Shown: one piece after another, positions 43,916-52,626 of the stretch
Layout of the letters: each line of letters starts with the position of its first letter
How positions within the stretch are numbered: position 1 is the stretch's first letter
NCBI GenBank assembly: GCA_965249925.1
Contig: OZ252260.1
Coordinates: 3,286,001 to 3,350,000 of the forward strand
Direction of reading: 5' to 3'
Origin: Hoeflea_A sp965249925
GTDB taxonomy: Bacteria; Pseudomonadota; Alphaproteobacteria; Rhizobiales; Rhizobiaceae
DNA length: 64,000 bases
The notes under the pieces: model-generated
What the model was told of the DNA's origin: nothing
Database searches by the model: none
The model's input: the letters and a program-made list of their open reading frames with translations, nothing else
Made by a program: the position numbers and the translations under genes

Positions 43916-45247
43916 CTATCCGAGCAGCCGCTCCTCGTAAGGATAGTGCGACACCACTTCGTGTCCGCTGTCGGTGATCAGCACCTGTTCCTCGAGTTTG
44001 ACGCCCTCATGGCCGCCGACGGCGCCGATATAGACCTCGACGCACATCACCATGCCGGGGCGCAACAGGCCGCCATAGCCGCTGGTCTCGAAATCCTCGG
44101 GGTAGCGGATGGCCGGATATTCGTCGCACAGGCCGACACCATGGGCGAGGCAGCTGTAGCGTTGCGCGCGATAGACTTCCGGCAGCCGGTGCGCCTTTTC
44201 CGTGAGCTCGGCGAAGGAGGTGCCCGGCTGCATCAGCTCGATATTGGTCATCACGTGCTCATGGGCGGTGCGGTAAAGCGTCTTTTGCTCGTCGGTCGGT
44301 TCGAACTCTCCGACCATCCAGGTGCGCGAGATGTCGACACACATGCCATAGGGACCGATCAGATCGGTGTCGAAGCCCAGCAATTCGCCATGCTGGATGA
44401 CGCGTGGGCCGCATTCCTGGAACCAGGGATTGGTGCGCGGACCGGAGGCGAGCAACCGGGTTTCGATCCATTCACCGCCGCGGCGGATATTCTCGGCATG
44501 CAAAACCGCCCAGACGTCGTTTTCCGTTACCCCTGGAACCACCGCATCGCGCATCCTGTCGAGCGCGGTTTCGCAGGCGTGGATGGCGCAGCGCATGGCC
44601 GCCAAATCGTCCGGCCCCTTGATGAGTCGCGCTTCCTCGGTGATCCTCTGGCCGTCGAACACCTCGATGCCCAGCTTGCGCAGCGCCACGAAGCCCGCGT
44701 GCTCGATCCGGTCGACCGCCAGCCGCCGATTCGATCCACCGTGGGTGCGCAGCACCGCGTCGAGCTCCGCTGCGAAGTGCGCGGCATGTTCCTCCACCCG
44801 CTCACCGCTTTCGAAATAAAAGAAACTGGCGCCGTGGCGCACTTCGCGTACCAGCGGATTGTGGTCCGACAGATGCCCGCAATTGTGGAAATCCCACAGC
44901 ACAATATGGCCGTCGGCAGACACGAAGCAGCAGCGCGCCGGGTTGTGGGCCGTCCACAGCTGCATGTTGGTGGTGTCGGTGGCGTAGCGGATGTTCAGCG
45001 GGTCGTAACACAGCATGCCGGCATAGTCGTGGCGCCGCAATTCGCCGATCAGCCGGTCCAGGCGGAAGCGGCGCTGGCGCTCCAGGTTCGGCGCCTGGAT
45101 ACCGGCTTGCGCCCATTCGGCAAAGGCCAGCGCCGTCGGGCCGATCTCGACCCGGTCGTTGTCATCCGGAGTGCCGTCCGGCTTAACCGGCGTCGGGCGC
45201 CGACGGGTCGGGTCGATTTTGCGGTTGGACACCGAATAGACGTTCAT
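43916..45247 (-). CDS. dddP: DMSP lyase DddP (M24 peptidase-fold)
   Basis: The 443-residue protein matches DddP throughout: NRKIDPTRRR, DPLNIRYATDTTNMQLWTAHNP, KGPDDLAAMRCAIHACE, RGGEWIETRLLASGPRTNPW, FDTDLIGPYGMCVDISRTW, AHEHVMTNIELMQPG, CLAHGVGLCDEYP. Metal ligands by comparison with the Ruegeria lacuscaerulensis enzyme as I recall it are Asp293, Asp295, Asp305, His369, Glu404 and Glu419, and the proposed catalytic base is Asp375; all six ligands and the base fit with a constant offset of two. It cleaves dimethylsulfoniopropionate to dimethyl sulfide and acrylate. It is divergent from pyrC and has no other DMSP gene beside it. Confidence 0.95.
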   Translation of the reverse strand: MNVYSVSNRKIDPTRRRPTPVKPDGTPDDNDRVEIGPTALAFAEWAQAGIQAPNLERQRRFRLDRLIGELRRHDYAGMLCYDPLNIRYATDTTNMQLWTAHNPARCCFVSADGHIVLWDFHNCGHLSDHNPLVREVRHGASFFYFESGERVEEHAAHFAAELDAVLRTHGGSNRRLAVDRIEHAGFVALRKLGIEVFDGQRITEEARLIKGPDDLAAMRCAIHACETALDRMRDAVVPGVTENDVWAVLHAENIRRGGEWIETRLLASGPRTNPWFQECGPRVIQHGELLGFDTDLIGPYGMCVDISRTWMVGEFEPTDEQKTLYRTAHEHVMTNIELMQPGTSFAELTEKAHRLPEVYRAQRYSCLAHGVGLCDEYPAIRYPEDFETSGYGGLLRPGMVMCVEVYIGAVGGHEGVKLEEQVLITDSGHEVVSHYPYEERLLG

Positions 45248-45480
45248 GGCCTGCCCCGTTCCCGAATGCATCGGGTGCAAAGGACCATGAAACCGGGCCC
45301 CTATGCGCGCCTCGGCGCGACCTCCAAATTGTCGATTTGCGGCGGCGCCGAAACGCTGGCCCGCTTCAAAATCCACATGCCTGGCGGCTGACACACTGGT
45401 TATCGCCGGATTTTCTTTGTAAGGAGGCCACACCAAAAGGTCCTGCGATTTTCGGGACCGGTAAGGCAAACGGATTCATC
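45248..45480. promoter_or_regulatory. Divergent promoter region of dddP and pyrC
   Basis: The 233-bp gap between the two starts must carry the promoter for dddP and for the pyrC-pyrE operon. I see no strong operator palindrome. Nothing recognisable as an AcuR- or LysR-type site was found. Confidence 0.4.
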
Positions 45481-46539
45481 ATGCAGGAACTTGAACTGCG
45501 CCGTCCCGATGACTGGCATCTGCATCTTCGCGACGGCGACATGCTGGCGGCGGTTGCGCCCCACAGCGCGGCGCATTTCGCCCGGGCGATCGTCATGCCT
45601 AATCTCGTGCCGCCGGTGGCCGACACGCAGGCCGCGGCGGCCTATCGCGAACGCATCCTTGGCGCAGTGCCGGCGGCATCCGGATTTACCCCGCTGATGA
45701 CCCTCTACCTGACCGAGACCACCGACGCCGATGACGTGATCGCCGGGTACGAGAACGGCCTGATCGCCGCGGTTAAGCTCTACCCGGCCGGCGCGACCAC
45801 CAATTCCCACAGCGGTGTGCGCGATATCGAACTGGTCTACCCGGTGCTTGAGCGTATGGCCGACGCCGGCATGCCGTTGTGCGTGCACGGTGAGGTGACC
45901 GATCCGCAGATCGACATCTTCGACCGCGAGGCGGTGTTCATCGAGCGTGTGCTCGACCCGCTGCGTCGGCGGCTGCCAAAGCTGCGGGTGGTGCTGGAAC
46001 ACGTCACCACGATGCAGGGCACCCGCTACGTGCTGGGGGACAGCGGACCGATCGCCGCCACCATCACCACCCATCACCTGATCATCAATCGCAACGCCAT
46101 GCTGGTCGGCGGTATGAACCCGCATTATTACTGCATGCCGGTTGCCAAGCGTGAAACCCATCGTCTGGCGCTGCGCGATGCCGCGGTTTCCGGCAGCGGA
46201 CGCTTTTTCCTGGGCACCGATTCGGCACCGCACCTGATTACCGACAAGGAATCCGCCTGCGGATGCGCCGGCATTTTCACGGCAATCAACACGCTGTCCT
46301 GCCTGGCCCATGTGTTCGAGCAGGAGGACGCGCTGGATCAACTGGAGAGTTTCGTTTCGCTGTACGGACCGGCCTTTTACGGATTGCCGCCAAACGAGCA
46401 ACGCATCCGGCTTGTACGCCGTGACAAGCCGGTGTCCTTTCCGGCCGCAATCGACACGCCCGCCGGTCAGGTCACGGTGTTCGATCCGATGTTTCCGATC
46501 CACTGGGAGGTGGATATGGGCGGCGCTGAGGAGAATTGA
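45481..46539 (+). CDS. pyrC: Dihydroorotase, class II
   Basis: The 352-residue protein starts MQELELRRPDDWHLHLRDG with zinc-binding His13 and His15. The carboxylated lysine is Lys99 in AVKLYPAGATTN, and further ligands lie in HGEVTD, LEHVTT and FFLGTDSAPH. It closes carbamoyl aspartate to dihydroorotate in pyrimidine synthesis. pyrE begins only 5 nt after the stop, so the two form an operon, probably co-regulated. Confidence 0.97.
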   Translation: MQELELRRPDDWHLHLRDGDMLAAVAPHSAAHFARAIVMPNLVPPVADTQAAAAYRERILGAVPAASGFTPLMTLYLTETTDADDVIAGYENGLIAAVKLYPAGATTNSHSGVRDIELVYPVLERMADAGMPLCVHGEVTDPQIDIFDREAVFIERVLDPLRRRLPKLRVVLEHVTTMQGTRYVLGDSGPIAATITTHHLIINRNAMLVGGMNPHYYCMPVAKRETHRLALRDAAVSGSGRFFLGTDSAPHLITDKESACGCAGIFTAINTLSCLAHVFEQEDALDQLESFVSLYGPAFYGLPPNEQRIRLVRRDKPVSFPAAIDTPAGQVTVFDPMFPIHWEVDMGGAEEN

Positions 46540-46544
46540 ACGCG

Positions 46545-47246
46545 ATGTTTTCAAACACTTATCCAGACCGCACGCTGATCGCCGAGCTGGTCGGCAAGAT
46601 GCTGATCGAGATCCAGGCGGTGCATTTTCGTGCCGACGAGCCCTATATCTTCACGTCCGGGCTTGCCAGTCCCGTCTATATCGACTGCCGCAAAATCATC
46701 TCCCATCCGCGGGTGCGTTCGGCGATCATGGACTTCGCCGTCGCCACCATCCAGCGCCAGGCCGGCTTCGAGTGCTTCGACAGTGTCGCCGGCGGCGAAA
46801 CGGCCGGCATCCCCTTTGCCGCCTGGATATCCGAGCGCATGGGGCTGCCCATGCAGTACATACGCAAGAAACCGAAGGGTTTCGGTCGCGACGCACAGAT
46901 CGAAGGATCGATGCCCGAGGGCAGCCGCGTGCTGCTGGTCGAGGACTTGACCACCGACGGCGGCAGCAAGATCAAGTTCGCCGACGCGATCCGCCAGGCC
47001 GGTGGTGTCATCGACCACACTTTTGCGATTTTCTACTACGATATCTTCAAGGACGCTCCGGAACGGCTCAAGGCGCATGGCATGACCCTGCATTATCTGG
47101 TGACCTGGTGGGACATGCTGGAACTGTCGCGCAACGAGGCCTATTTCGACGAGCAGACCTTGAACGAGGTGGAGGCTTTCCTCAACGCACCGCTGGAATG
47201 GTCCAAGCGCAATGGCGGTATTTCCGAGCTGCCGGAAAACCCCTGA
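46545..47246 (+). CDS. pyrE: Orotate phosphoribosyltransferase
   Basis: The 233-residue protein has the PRPP-binding motif VLLVEDLTTDGGSK and the family segments VHFRADEPYIFTSGLASPVYID and FECFDSVAGGETAGIPFAAW. It converts orotate plus PRPP to OMP. An earlier TTG (46536) directly after GAGGAGAA is an alternative start. It follows pyrC by 5 nt and precedes the saccharopine dehydrogenase-like gene by 36 nt. Confidence 0.96.
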   Translation: MFSNTYPDRTLIAELVGKMLIEIQAVHFRADEPYIFTSGLASPVYIDCRKIISHPRVRSAIMDFAVATIQRQAGFECFDSVAGGETAGIPFAAWISERMGLPMQYIRKKPKGFGRDAQIEGSMPEGSRVLLVEDLTTDGGSKIKFADAIRQAGGVIDHTFAIFYYDIFKDAPERLKAHGMTLHYLVTWWDMLELSRNEAYFDEQTLNEVEAFLNAPLEWSKRNGGISELPENP

Positions 47247-47282
47247 CCCAGCGACCGAAGACGAGCCATGAAAGGGTCTAGG

Positions 47283-48539
47283 ATGGTCAAGCCCAACCTG
47301 CTGATCGTAGGTGCTGGCGGTGTCGGACAGGTCACCGCGAACAAGGCCGTTCAGTTTCGCGACAGTTTCGGCACGATAACACTGGCCGCGCGCACGCAGT
47401 CGAAACTGGAGGCCATCGCCGCCGACATCCAGCAGCGATGGGCGGGACCGACGGACCCTGCGCTGCTCGCTGTGCGGACCGTCGACGCCCGCGATAAGCA
47501 GGCCATGACGGCGCTGATCCGCGAGCTGGACGCCGGCCTGCTGCTCAATGTCGCTTCGCCCTATTGCAACGCGACCATCCTTGACGCCTGCCTCGAGACC
47601 GGTGTCGACTACCTGGACACGGCGCTCGCCGAGGACGAGTTCACCGAGAACATCGACGCGCCCTGGTACGACCATGTGGAATGGCCGCGCCGGCCGCAAT
47701 TCGCAGCAGCCGGCGTCAGCGCGCTGCTCGGCATGGGCTTCGACCCGGGTGTCGTCAACATCTTCTGCGCCTACGCCCGCAAGCATCTGTTCGACGAGAT
47801 CGACACCATCGACATCATCGACGTAAACGCCGGCAGCCACGGCCGTTACTTCGCCACCAATTTCGACGCCGACGTCAATCTGCGCGAGATCAAGGAGGAT
47901 GTGGTCACCTGGGAGAACGGCGCCTGGAAGACGATCCCCCGTCATTCCGAATGGATGGACGTAACGCTGCCGCAGGTCGGGACCCATCGCGTCTATTCGA
48001 TGGGTCACGACGAATTACAGTCGCTGGCCGGTAACTTTCCCGGCACCGACCGCATCACTTTCTGGATGGGCTTCGGCGAACACTATCTGATGGTCTTCAA
48101 CGTGCTCGACAATCTGGGCCTCACCTCTTCGGTGCCGGTCGAGGTCGACGGCGTCAAGGTGGCGCCCAACCGGCTGGTCAAGGCGCTGCTGCCGGATCCG
48201 GCGTCACTGGCCGCCGGCTACACCGGCAAGATCTGCATCGGCGTCGATGTGCGCGGCCGCAAGGACGGCGTCGACAAGCGCTGGTTCCTGTGGTCGAACT
48301 GCGACCATGAGGAAAACTACCGGGAGGTTGGCAGCCAGTCGATCTCCTATTCGACCGGAGTGCCGGTGATCACCGCCGCCCGGCTGATGGCCGACGGCGT
48401 TTGGAAACCGGGCACCATGGTCAATGTCGAGGAGCTCGATTCCGATCCGTTCCTCGATCTGATGCCGGAGGTCGGTATCGGCTGGGACAAGCAGGAACTG
48501 CCGCTCGACGGCAGCTGGCCCTATCCGACATCCGGTTGA
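47283..48539 (+). CDS. Carboxynorspermidine dehydrogenase (saccharopine dehydrogenase family)
   Basis: The 418-residue protein has an N-terminal Rossmann motif GAGGVG, followed by LLNVASPYCNATILDACLETGVDYLDTA and GMGFDPGVVNIFCAYA, diagnostic of the carboxynorspermidine/carboxyspermidine dehydrogenase branch. It reduces the Schiff base of putrescine or diaminopropane with aspartate semialdehyde, using NADPH. nspC follows directly, 6 nt downstream, completing the non-SAM route to spermidine. An earlier ATG at 47268 would add five residues. Confidence 0.93.
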   Translation: MVKPNLLIVGAGGVGQVTANKAVQFRDSFGTITLAARTQSKLEAIAADIQQRWAGPTDPALLAVRTVDARDKQAMTALIRELDAGLLLNVASPYCNATILDACLETGVDYLDTALAEDEFTENIDAPWYDHVEWPRRPQFAAAGVSALLGMGFDPGVVNIFCAYARKHLFDEIDTIDIIDVNAGSHGRYFATNFDADVNLREIKEDVVTWENGAWKTIPRHSEWMDVTLPQVGTHRVYSMGHDELQSLAGNFPGTDRITFWMGFGEHYLMVFNVLDNLGLTSSVPVEVDGVKVAPNRLVKALLPDPASLAAGYTGKICIGVDVRGRKDGVDKRWFLWSNCDHEENYREVGSQSISYSTGVPVITAARLMADGVWKPGTMVNVEELDSDPFLDLMPEVGIGWDKQELPLDGSWPYPTSG

Positions 48540-48545
48540 CGCGCT

Positions 48546-49712
48546 ATGAGCGGTTTCGAACACTTCGATCCGGCCCGCGTGCCGAGCCCCTGCCATGTGC
48601 TTGACCTGGCGCGGCTCGAGAGCAATCTGCAGGTTCTCAAAAGGGTCGCCGACGAAAGCGGCGTCAAGGTGCTGCTGGCGCTGAAGGCCTTCTCCTGCTA
48701 CGCCGTCGCCGATCTCGTCGGCCGTTACCTCTCCGGCACGGCGGCCAGCGGCCTGTTCGAGGCGCGGCTCGGCAAGACACGCTTCGGCGGCGAAGTACAC
48801 GCCTATGCGCCCGGGCTGAAGGACGCCGATCTTGAGGAGCTGCTGTCCTACACAGACCATCTCATTCTCAACTCACTGGGTCAGTGGCGCCGCTTCCAAA
48901 GCCGGCTCATCAACAGGTCTGGCCTGCAGATCGGCCTGCGGGTCAATCCCGGCCACAACGAGGTCGAGAACCCGCTTTATGATCCGTGCGCGCCGTGGTC
49001 GCGGCTCGGCATCCCGGCCGGTGATTTGACGCCTGCGGATCTTGAGGGACTGAGCGGCATTCACGTTCATGCCCTGTGCGACCACCCCTATCCGGCCTTC
49101 GACCGCATGCTTTCGGCGGTGGAGCGCAATTGCGGCCATTTATTCGGCGCGATCGACTGGATCAATCTCGGCGGCGGCCTGCTGATCACAGAGGACGGCT
49201 TTCCGATGGGCACGTTTATCAGCCGGCTAAAAGAATATCGGGAGCGCACCGGCCTGACCGTTTATCTGGAACCGGGCACCGCCGTTGCCCTGCATGCCGG
49301 CGCGCTGGTCTCCGAAGTGCTCGACCGCAGCCGCAATATCGGTGAGGTCGCCGTCATGGATGCCTCCGCCACCTGCCATATGCCGGACGTCATCGAGGCG
49401 CCTTTCACGCCGGATGTGTTGGGCGCCGAAACGCTGCCGCGGGACGCACAGGTGCAGCCCGGGCAGGACACCGTCGTGCGCCTCGGCGGGCCGACCTGTC
49501 TTGCCGGCGACGTCATCGGCACCTACCGCTTCGCGCAAGCGCCGCAGGTCGGCGACCGGCTGCTGTTTCTCGATGTCGGCTATTACACCATGGTGAAGGC
49601 CACCACTTTCAACGGCACGCCGCTGCCGTCGCTGGCTTTGTGGGACAGCCGCACGGATACACTCGAACTGGTGCGCCAATTCACCTATGAGGATTTCGAG
49701 CGCCGCCTGTGA
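48546..49712 (+). CDS. nspC: Carboxynorspermidine decarboxylase
   Basis: The 388-residue PLP enzyme of the alanine racemase-fold decarboxylases has its PLP lysine at Lys47 (VLLALKAF), INLGGGLLITEDGFP near residue 205, and YLEPGTAV and the tail ATCHMPDVIEAPF. It removes the carboxyl group from carboxy(nor)spermidine, the last step of the aspartate-semialdehyde-dependent polyamine route. Its position after the dehydrogenase makes a complete pathway unit. Confidence 0.95.
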   Translation: MSGFEHFDPARVPSPCHVLDLARLESNLQVLKRVADESGVKVLLALKAFSCYAVADLVGRYLSGTAASGLFEARLGKTRFGGEVHAYAPGLKDADLEELLSYTDHLILNSLGQWRRFQSRLINRSGLQIGLRVNPGHNEVENPLYDPCAPWSRLGIPAGDLTPADLEGLSGIHVHALCDHPYPAFDRMLSAVERNCGHLFGAIDWINLGGGLLITEDGFPMGTFISRLKEYRERTGLTVYLEPGTAVALHAGALVSEVLDRSRNIGEVAVMDASATCHMPDVIEAPFTPDVLGAETLPRDAQVQPGQDTVVRLGGPTCLAGDVIGTYRFAQAPQVGDRLLFLDVGYYTMVKATTFNGTPLPSLALWDSRTDTLELVRQFTYEDFERRL

Positions 49713-49803
49713 TGCGGGAATGCTGCGCAAAAAATGCTGCACAAATGCTGCGCAGCATGGGTGCAGCATTTTACGATATTGCAGTGCAGCAAGTGTTTGT
49801 ATT
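49713..49803. repeat. Cluster of TGCTGC/GCAGCA motifs between convergent genes
   Basis: The gap holds AATGCTGCGCAAA (49719), AATGCTGCACAAA (49733), the perfect 14-bp palindrome ATGCTGCGCAGCAT (49745-49758), TGCAGCATT (49762) and GCAGTGCAGC (49781). A further ATTGCTGCGCAACAT lies inside the 3' end of the LysR gene. The copies are unevenly spaced, 11-18 bp. Possible roles are hairpin terminator, LysR binding site or remnant of a repeat; none is proved. Confidence 0.6.
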
Positions 49804-50685
49804 TCAAGAAAAAAGCTCTTTTGCGCGGTCCGATTGCTGCGCAACATATTCGACCACCGTTTTGATACGTCGAACGTTGCGCAGATTCTCGTGATAGACG
49901 ATCCAGTAGGTGCGGTCGGCCTGCAGGTCGGGCAGCACCTGCACCAGGTCGGCATGCGGCCGCGCCAGAAATGTGTGCAAAATGCCGATGCCGGCGCCGG
50001 CCTTCACCGCCTCTACCTGGCCCAGCACGGAAGAAATCTCGAAGTCGGACTCCCAGTCCTGCGCAAAGGCCGATCGGTAATGCAGTTGCGGCGAGATGAC
50101 CAGGTCCTCGACATAGCCGATCAGCCGGTGCGATGCGAGCGCATCGGGGCTCGCCGGCGTGCCGTGATGGGCGAGATAGTCCTTTGACGCGTAAAGGCAC
50201 AGCGCATAGTCGACCAGCTTGCGGGTGATCAGCCGGCCGGCCTGCGGCCGATCGACGGTGACGACGATGTCGGCTTCGCGGCGCGACAGCGAGAAGCTCT
50301 GCGGCACCGGCACCAGCTGGATCTTGAGACCGGGATAGCGCTTGGTCAACTGGCCGAGCCGCGGTGCCAGAAAGGCGACGCCGAAGCCGTCGGTGGCGCC
50401 GATACGCACGGTGCCGGTCACTTCACTGTCGGTCATCCCGACTTCGGCCCGTGCCGCCAGCATTTCGGCTTCCATCCGCTCTGCCGCCTGCATGAAGGCT
50501 TCGCCCTCCCGCGTCAGATCGCAGCCATTGGTGCGCCGCACCAGCAGCTTGCACTGCAGCGCCGTTTCCAGCGCCGACACCCGGCGGCCAACGGTGGCGT
50601 GGTTGAGTTCCAGCCGCCGCGCTGCTGCCAGGATCTGGCCGGATCGCGCGACCGCCAGAAATATGCGAACATCGTCCCAGTTCAT
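49804..50685 (-). CDS. LysR-type transcriptional regulator (divergent from mmsA)
   Basis: The 293-residue protein begins MNWDDVRIFLAVARSGQILAAARRLELNHATVGRRVSALE, the LysR helix-turn-helix, followed by an effector domain with TVRIGATDGFGVAFLAPRLGQL. It is divergent from mmsA across a 123-bp gap, which suggests that it controls that dehydrogenase in response to a pathway acid. It belongs to the subgroup whose second recognition helix reads HATVGRRV. Confidence 0.92.
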   Translation of the reverse strand: MNWDDVRIFLAVARSGQILAAARRLELNHATVGRRVSALETALQCKLLVRRTNGCDLTREGEAFMQAAERMEAEMLAARAEVGMTDSEVTGTVRIGATDGFGVAFLAPRLGQLTKRYPGLKIQLVPVPQSFSLSRREADIVVTVDRPQAGRLITRKLVDYALCLYASKDYLAHHGTPASPDALASHRLIGYVEDLVISPQLHYRSAFAQDWESDFEISSVLGQVEAVKAGAGIGILHTFLARPHADLVQVLPDLQADRTYWIVYHENLRNVRRIKTVVEYVAQQSDRAKELFS

Positions 50686-50808
50686 GATCAGGCTCCGGCA
50701 CGGGACTATAAAATCTGCACAACGGATGCGCTAGGCTGTGCATTGATTTTCACAACGCGACGCGCAAAATGCCGTCAAGCAGCCAGACAGTCAGATGGAG
50801 GAAAAGCG

Positions 50809-52305
50809 ATGCGAGAAATCGGTCATTTTATCGGCGGCCAGGCCGTCGCCGGCACCAGCGGGCGCACGGCCGAGGTCCTGATGCCGATGGACGGTACGGT
50901 GCAGGGCCAGGTCGCGCTGGCCGGCAAGGATGAGGTGCGGGCGGCGGTCGAGAATGCCAAGGCGGCGCAGCCGGCCTGGGCGGCCACCAATCCGCAGCGC
51001 CGCGCCCGGGTGCTGATGAAGTTCCTGGAACTTGTGCATGCCGAATACGACTCGCTCGCCGAACTGCTCGCCAAGGAGCACGGCAAGACCATTCCCGACG
51101 CCAAGGGCGACATCCAGCGCGGTCTCGAAGTCGTCGAATTCTGCATCGGCGCGCCGCATCTGATGAAGGGCGAATACACCACCGGCGCCGGTGCCGGCAT
51201 CGATGTCTACTCGATGCGCCAGCCGCTGGGTGTGGTGGCCGGCATCACCCCGTTCAATTTCCCGGCGATGATCCCGCTGTGGAAGATCGCACCGGCGATC
51301 GCCTGCGGCAACGCCTTCATCCTGAAGCCGTCGGAACGCGATCCGGGCGTGCCGATGCGGCTTGCCGAACTGTTCATCGAAGCCGGTCTGCCCGCCGGCG
51401 TCCTCAATGTCGTCAACGGTGACAAGGAGGCGGTCGACGCCATTCTCGACGATCCCGACATCAAGGCCATCGGCTTTGTCGGATCGACCCCGATCGCCGA
51501 ATACATCTACAGCCGCGGCTGCGCCGCCGGCAAACGGGTGCAGTGCTTTGGCGGCGCCAAGAACCACATGATCGTCATGCCCGACGCCGACATGGACCAG
51601 GCGGTCGATGCGCTGGTCGGCGCCGGCTACGGCTCGGCCGGCGAGCGCTGCATGGCGGTGTCGGTCGCCGTGCCGGTGGGCCAGCAGACGGCCGACAAGC
51701 TGGTCGAAGCGCTGGTGCCGCGCGTCGAGTCGCTGAAGGTCGGTCCGTCGACCGATCCGAGTGCCGACTACGGCCCGCTGGTCACTCCCCAGGCGCTGGA
51801 AAAGGTCAAGGGCTATGTCGATCTTGGGGTCGAGGAGGGTGCCAAGCTGGTGGTCGACGGCCGCGACTTCAAGATGCAGGGCTACGAGAACGGCTACTAT
51901 ATGGGCGGCTGCCTGTTCGATCATGTCACGCCGGACATGCGCATCTACAAGGAAGAGATTTTCGGGCCGGTGCTGTCGGTGGTGCGCGCCGACACCTATG
52001 AGGAGGCTCTGCGGCTGCCGAGCGAACATGCCTACGGCAACGGTGTGGCGATCTTCACCCGCGACGGCGACGCGGCGCGCGATTTCGCCGACCGGGTGCA
52101 GGTCGGCATGGTCGGCGTCAACGTGCCGATCCCGGTGCCGATCGCCTACTACACCTTTGGCGGCTGGAAGGCGTCGGCCTTTGGCGACCTCAACCAGCAC
52201 GGTCCCGATGCCTTCCGCTTCTACACCAAGACCAAGACGATCACCTCGCGCTGGCCATCCGGTGTCAAGGAGGGCGCCGAGTTCGTCATCCCGACGATGA
52301 ACTGA
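50809..52305 (+). CDS. mmsA: CoA-acylating (methyl)malonate-semialdehyde dehydrogenase
   Basis: The 498-residue aldehyde dehydrogenase has the MmsA features: GVVAGITPFNFPAMIPLWKIAPAI, GAKNHMIVMPDADMDQA and the nucleophile Cys281 in GERCMAVSVAV. MmsA-type enzymes convert methylmalonate semialdehyde or malonate semialdehyde to propionyl- or acetyl-CoA with NAD and CoA. The same family includes DddC of DMSP/acrylate catabolism. GGAGGAAAAG precedes the ATG. It may act on beta-alanine, inositol, valine or acrylate breakdown. Confidence 0.92.
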   Translation: MREIGHFIGGQAVAGTSGRTAEVLMPMDGTVQGQVALAGKDEVRAAVENAKAAQPAWAATNPQRRARVLMKFLELVHAEYDSLAELLAKEHGKTIPDAKGDIQRGLEVVEFCIGAPHLMKGEYTTGAGAGIDVYSMRQPLGVVAGITPFNFPAMIPLWKIAPAIACGNAFILKPSERDPGVPMRLAELFIEAGLPAGVLNVVNGDKEAVDAILDDPDIKAIGFVGSTPIAEYIYSRGCAAGKRVQCFGGAKNHMIVMPDADMDQAVDALVGAGYGSAGERCMAVSVAVPVGQQTADKLVEALVPRVESLKVGPSTDPSADYGPLVTPQALEKVKGYVDLGVEEGAKLVVDGRDFKMQGYENGYYMGGCLFDHVTPDMRIYKEEIFGPVLSVVRADTYEEALRLPSEHAYGNGVAIFTRDGDAARDFADRVQVGMVGVNVPIPVPIAYYTFGGWKASAFGDLNQHGPDAFRFYTKTKTITSRWPSGVKEGAEFVIPTMN

Positions 52306-52306
52306 T

Positions 52307-52612
52307 TAGAGCGTGTCTGGTATAAATGGAAGCATTTGACCGAGGCGATTTTGGTCGCTGACAAGGCGGATTGCGCGCCGTGGTGTCATCCCACCACAAG
52401 CGCGAGCCAACGCCGCAGTCAGGGGCCAATATCGCCCGGCCGATGCAACTCTTAGCTTCAAAACGACAGTCCTTTCAGGGGTGGCGGAAAATCGGCCCAT
52501 CGGCGTCGTTGCGCCGCTCGCCCGATGCCCCACATCGCGCTGCGCGACACGCCTAGCCGGGCGAACCTATTTTCCGCCATCAGATGTTTCCATTTAAAAC
52601 AGACACGCTCTA
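52307..52612. mobile_element. MITE-like element with 28-bp terminal inverted repeats
   Basis: The ends match as inverted repeats: TTAGAGCGTGTCTGG with ATAAATGGAAGCAT on the left against the complement of ATGTTTCCATTTAA and ACAGACACGCTCTAA on the right, with about four mismatches. TA sits at each outer end (52307-52308 and 52611-52612), as left by IS630/mariner-type insertion. Its 302 bp lack a transposase. Further inverted segments (GGCGGAAAAT and ATTTTCCGCC) suggest a folded transcript. It lies one base after the mmsA stop and may serve as its terminator. Confidence 0.7.
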
Positions 52613-52626
52613 AATGCAGGCGGCTG

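Noticed and set aside
43946..45391. Plus-strand open frame of 481 codons
   Set aside because: It is the mirror of dddP.
49719..49845. Possible CRISPR array
   Set aside because: The repeated TGCTGC units are too short and irregular, with no spacers of constant size and no cas genes.
50791..52200. Minus-strand open frame of 469 codons
   Set aside because: It is the mirror of mmsA.
52306..52533. 75-residue open frame inside the inverted-repeat element
   Set aside because: Its C-terminal codons are encoded by the inverted repeat itself and it has no domain; more likely a chance frame in a MITE.
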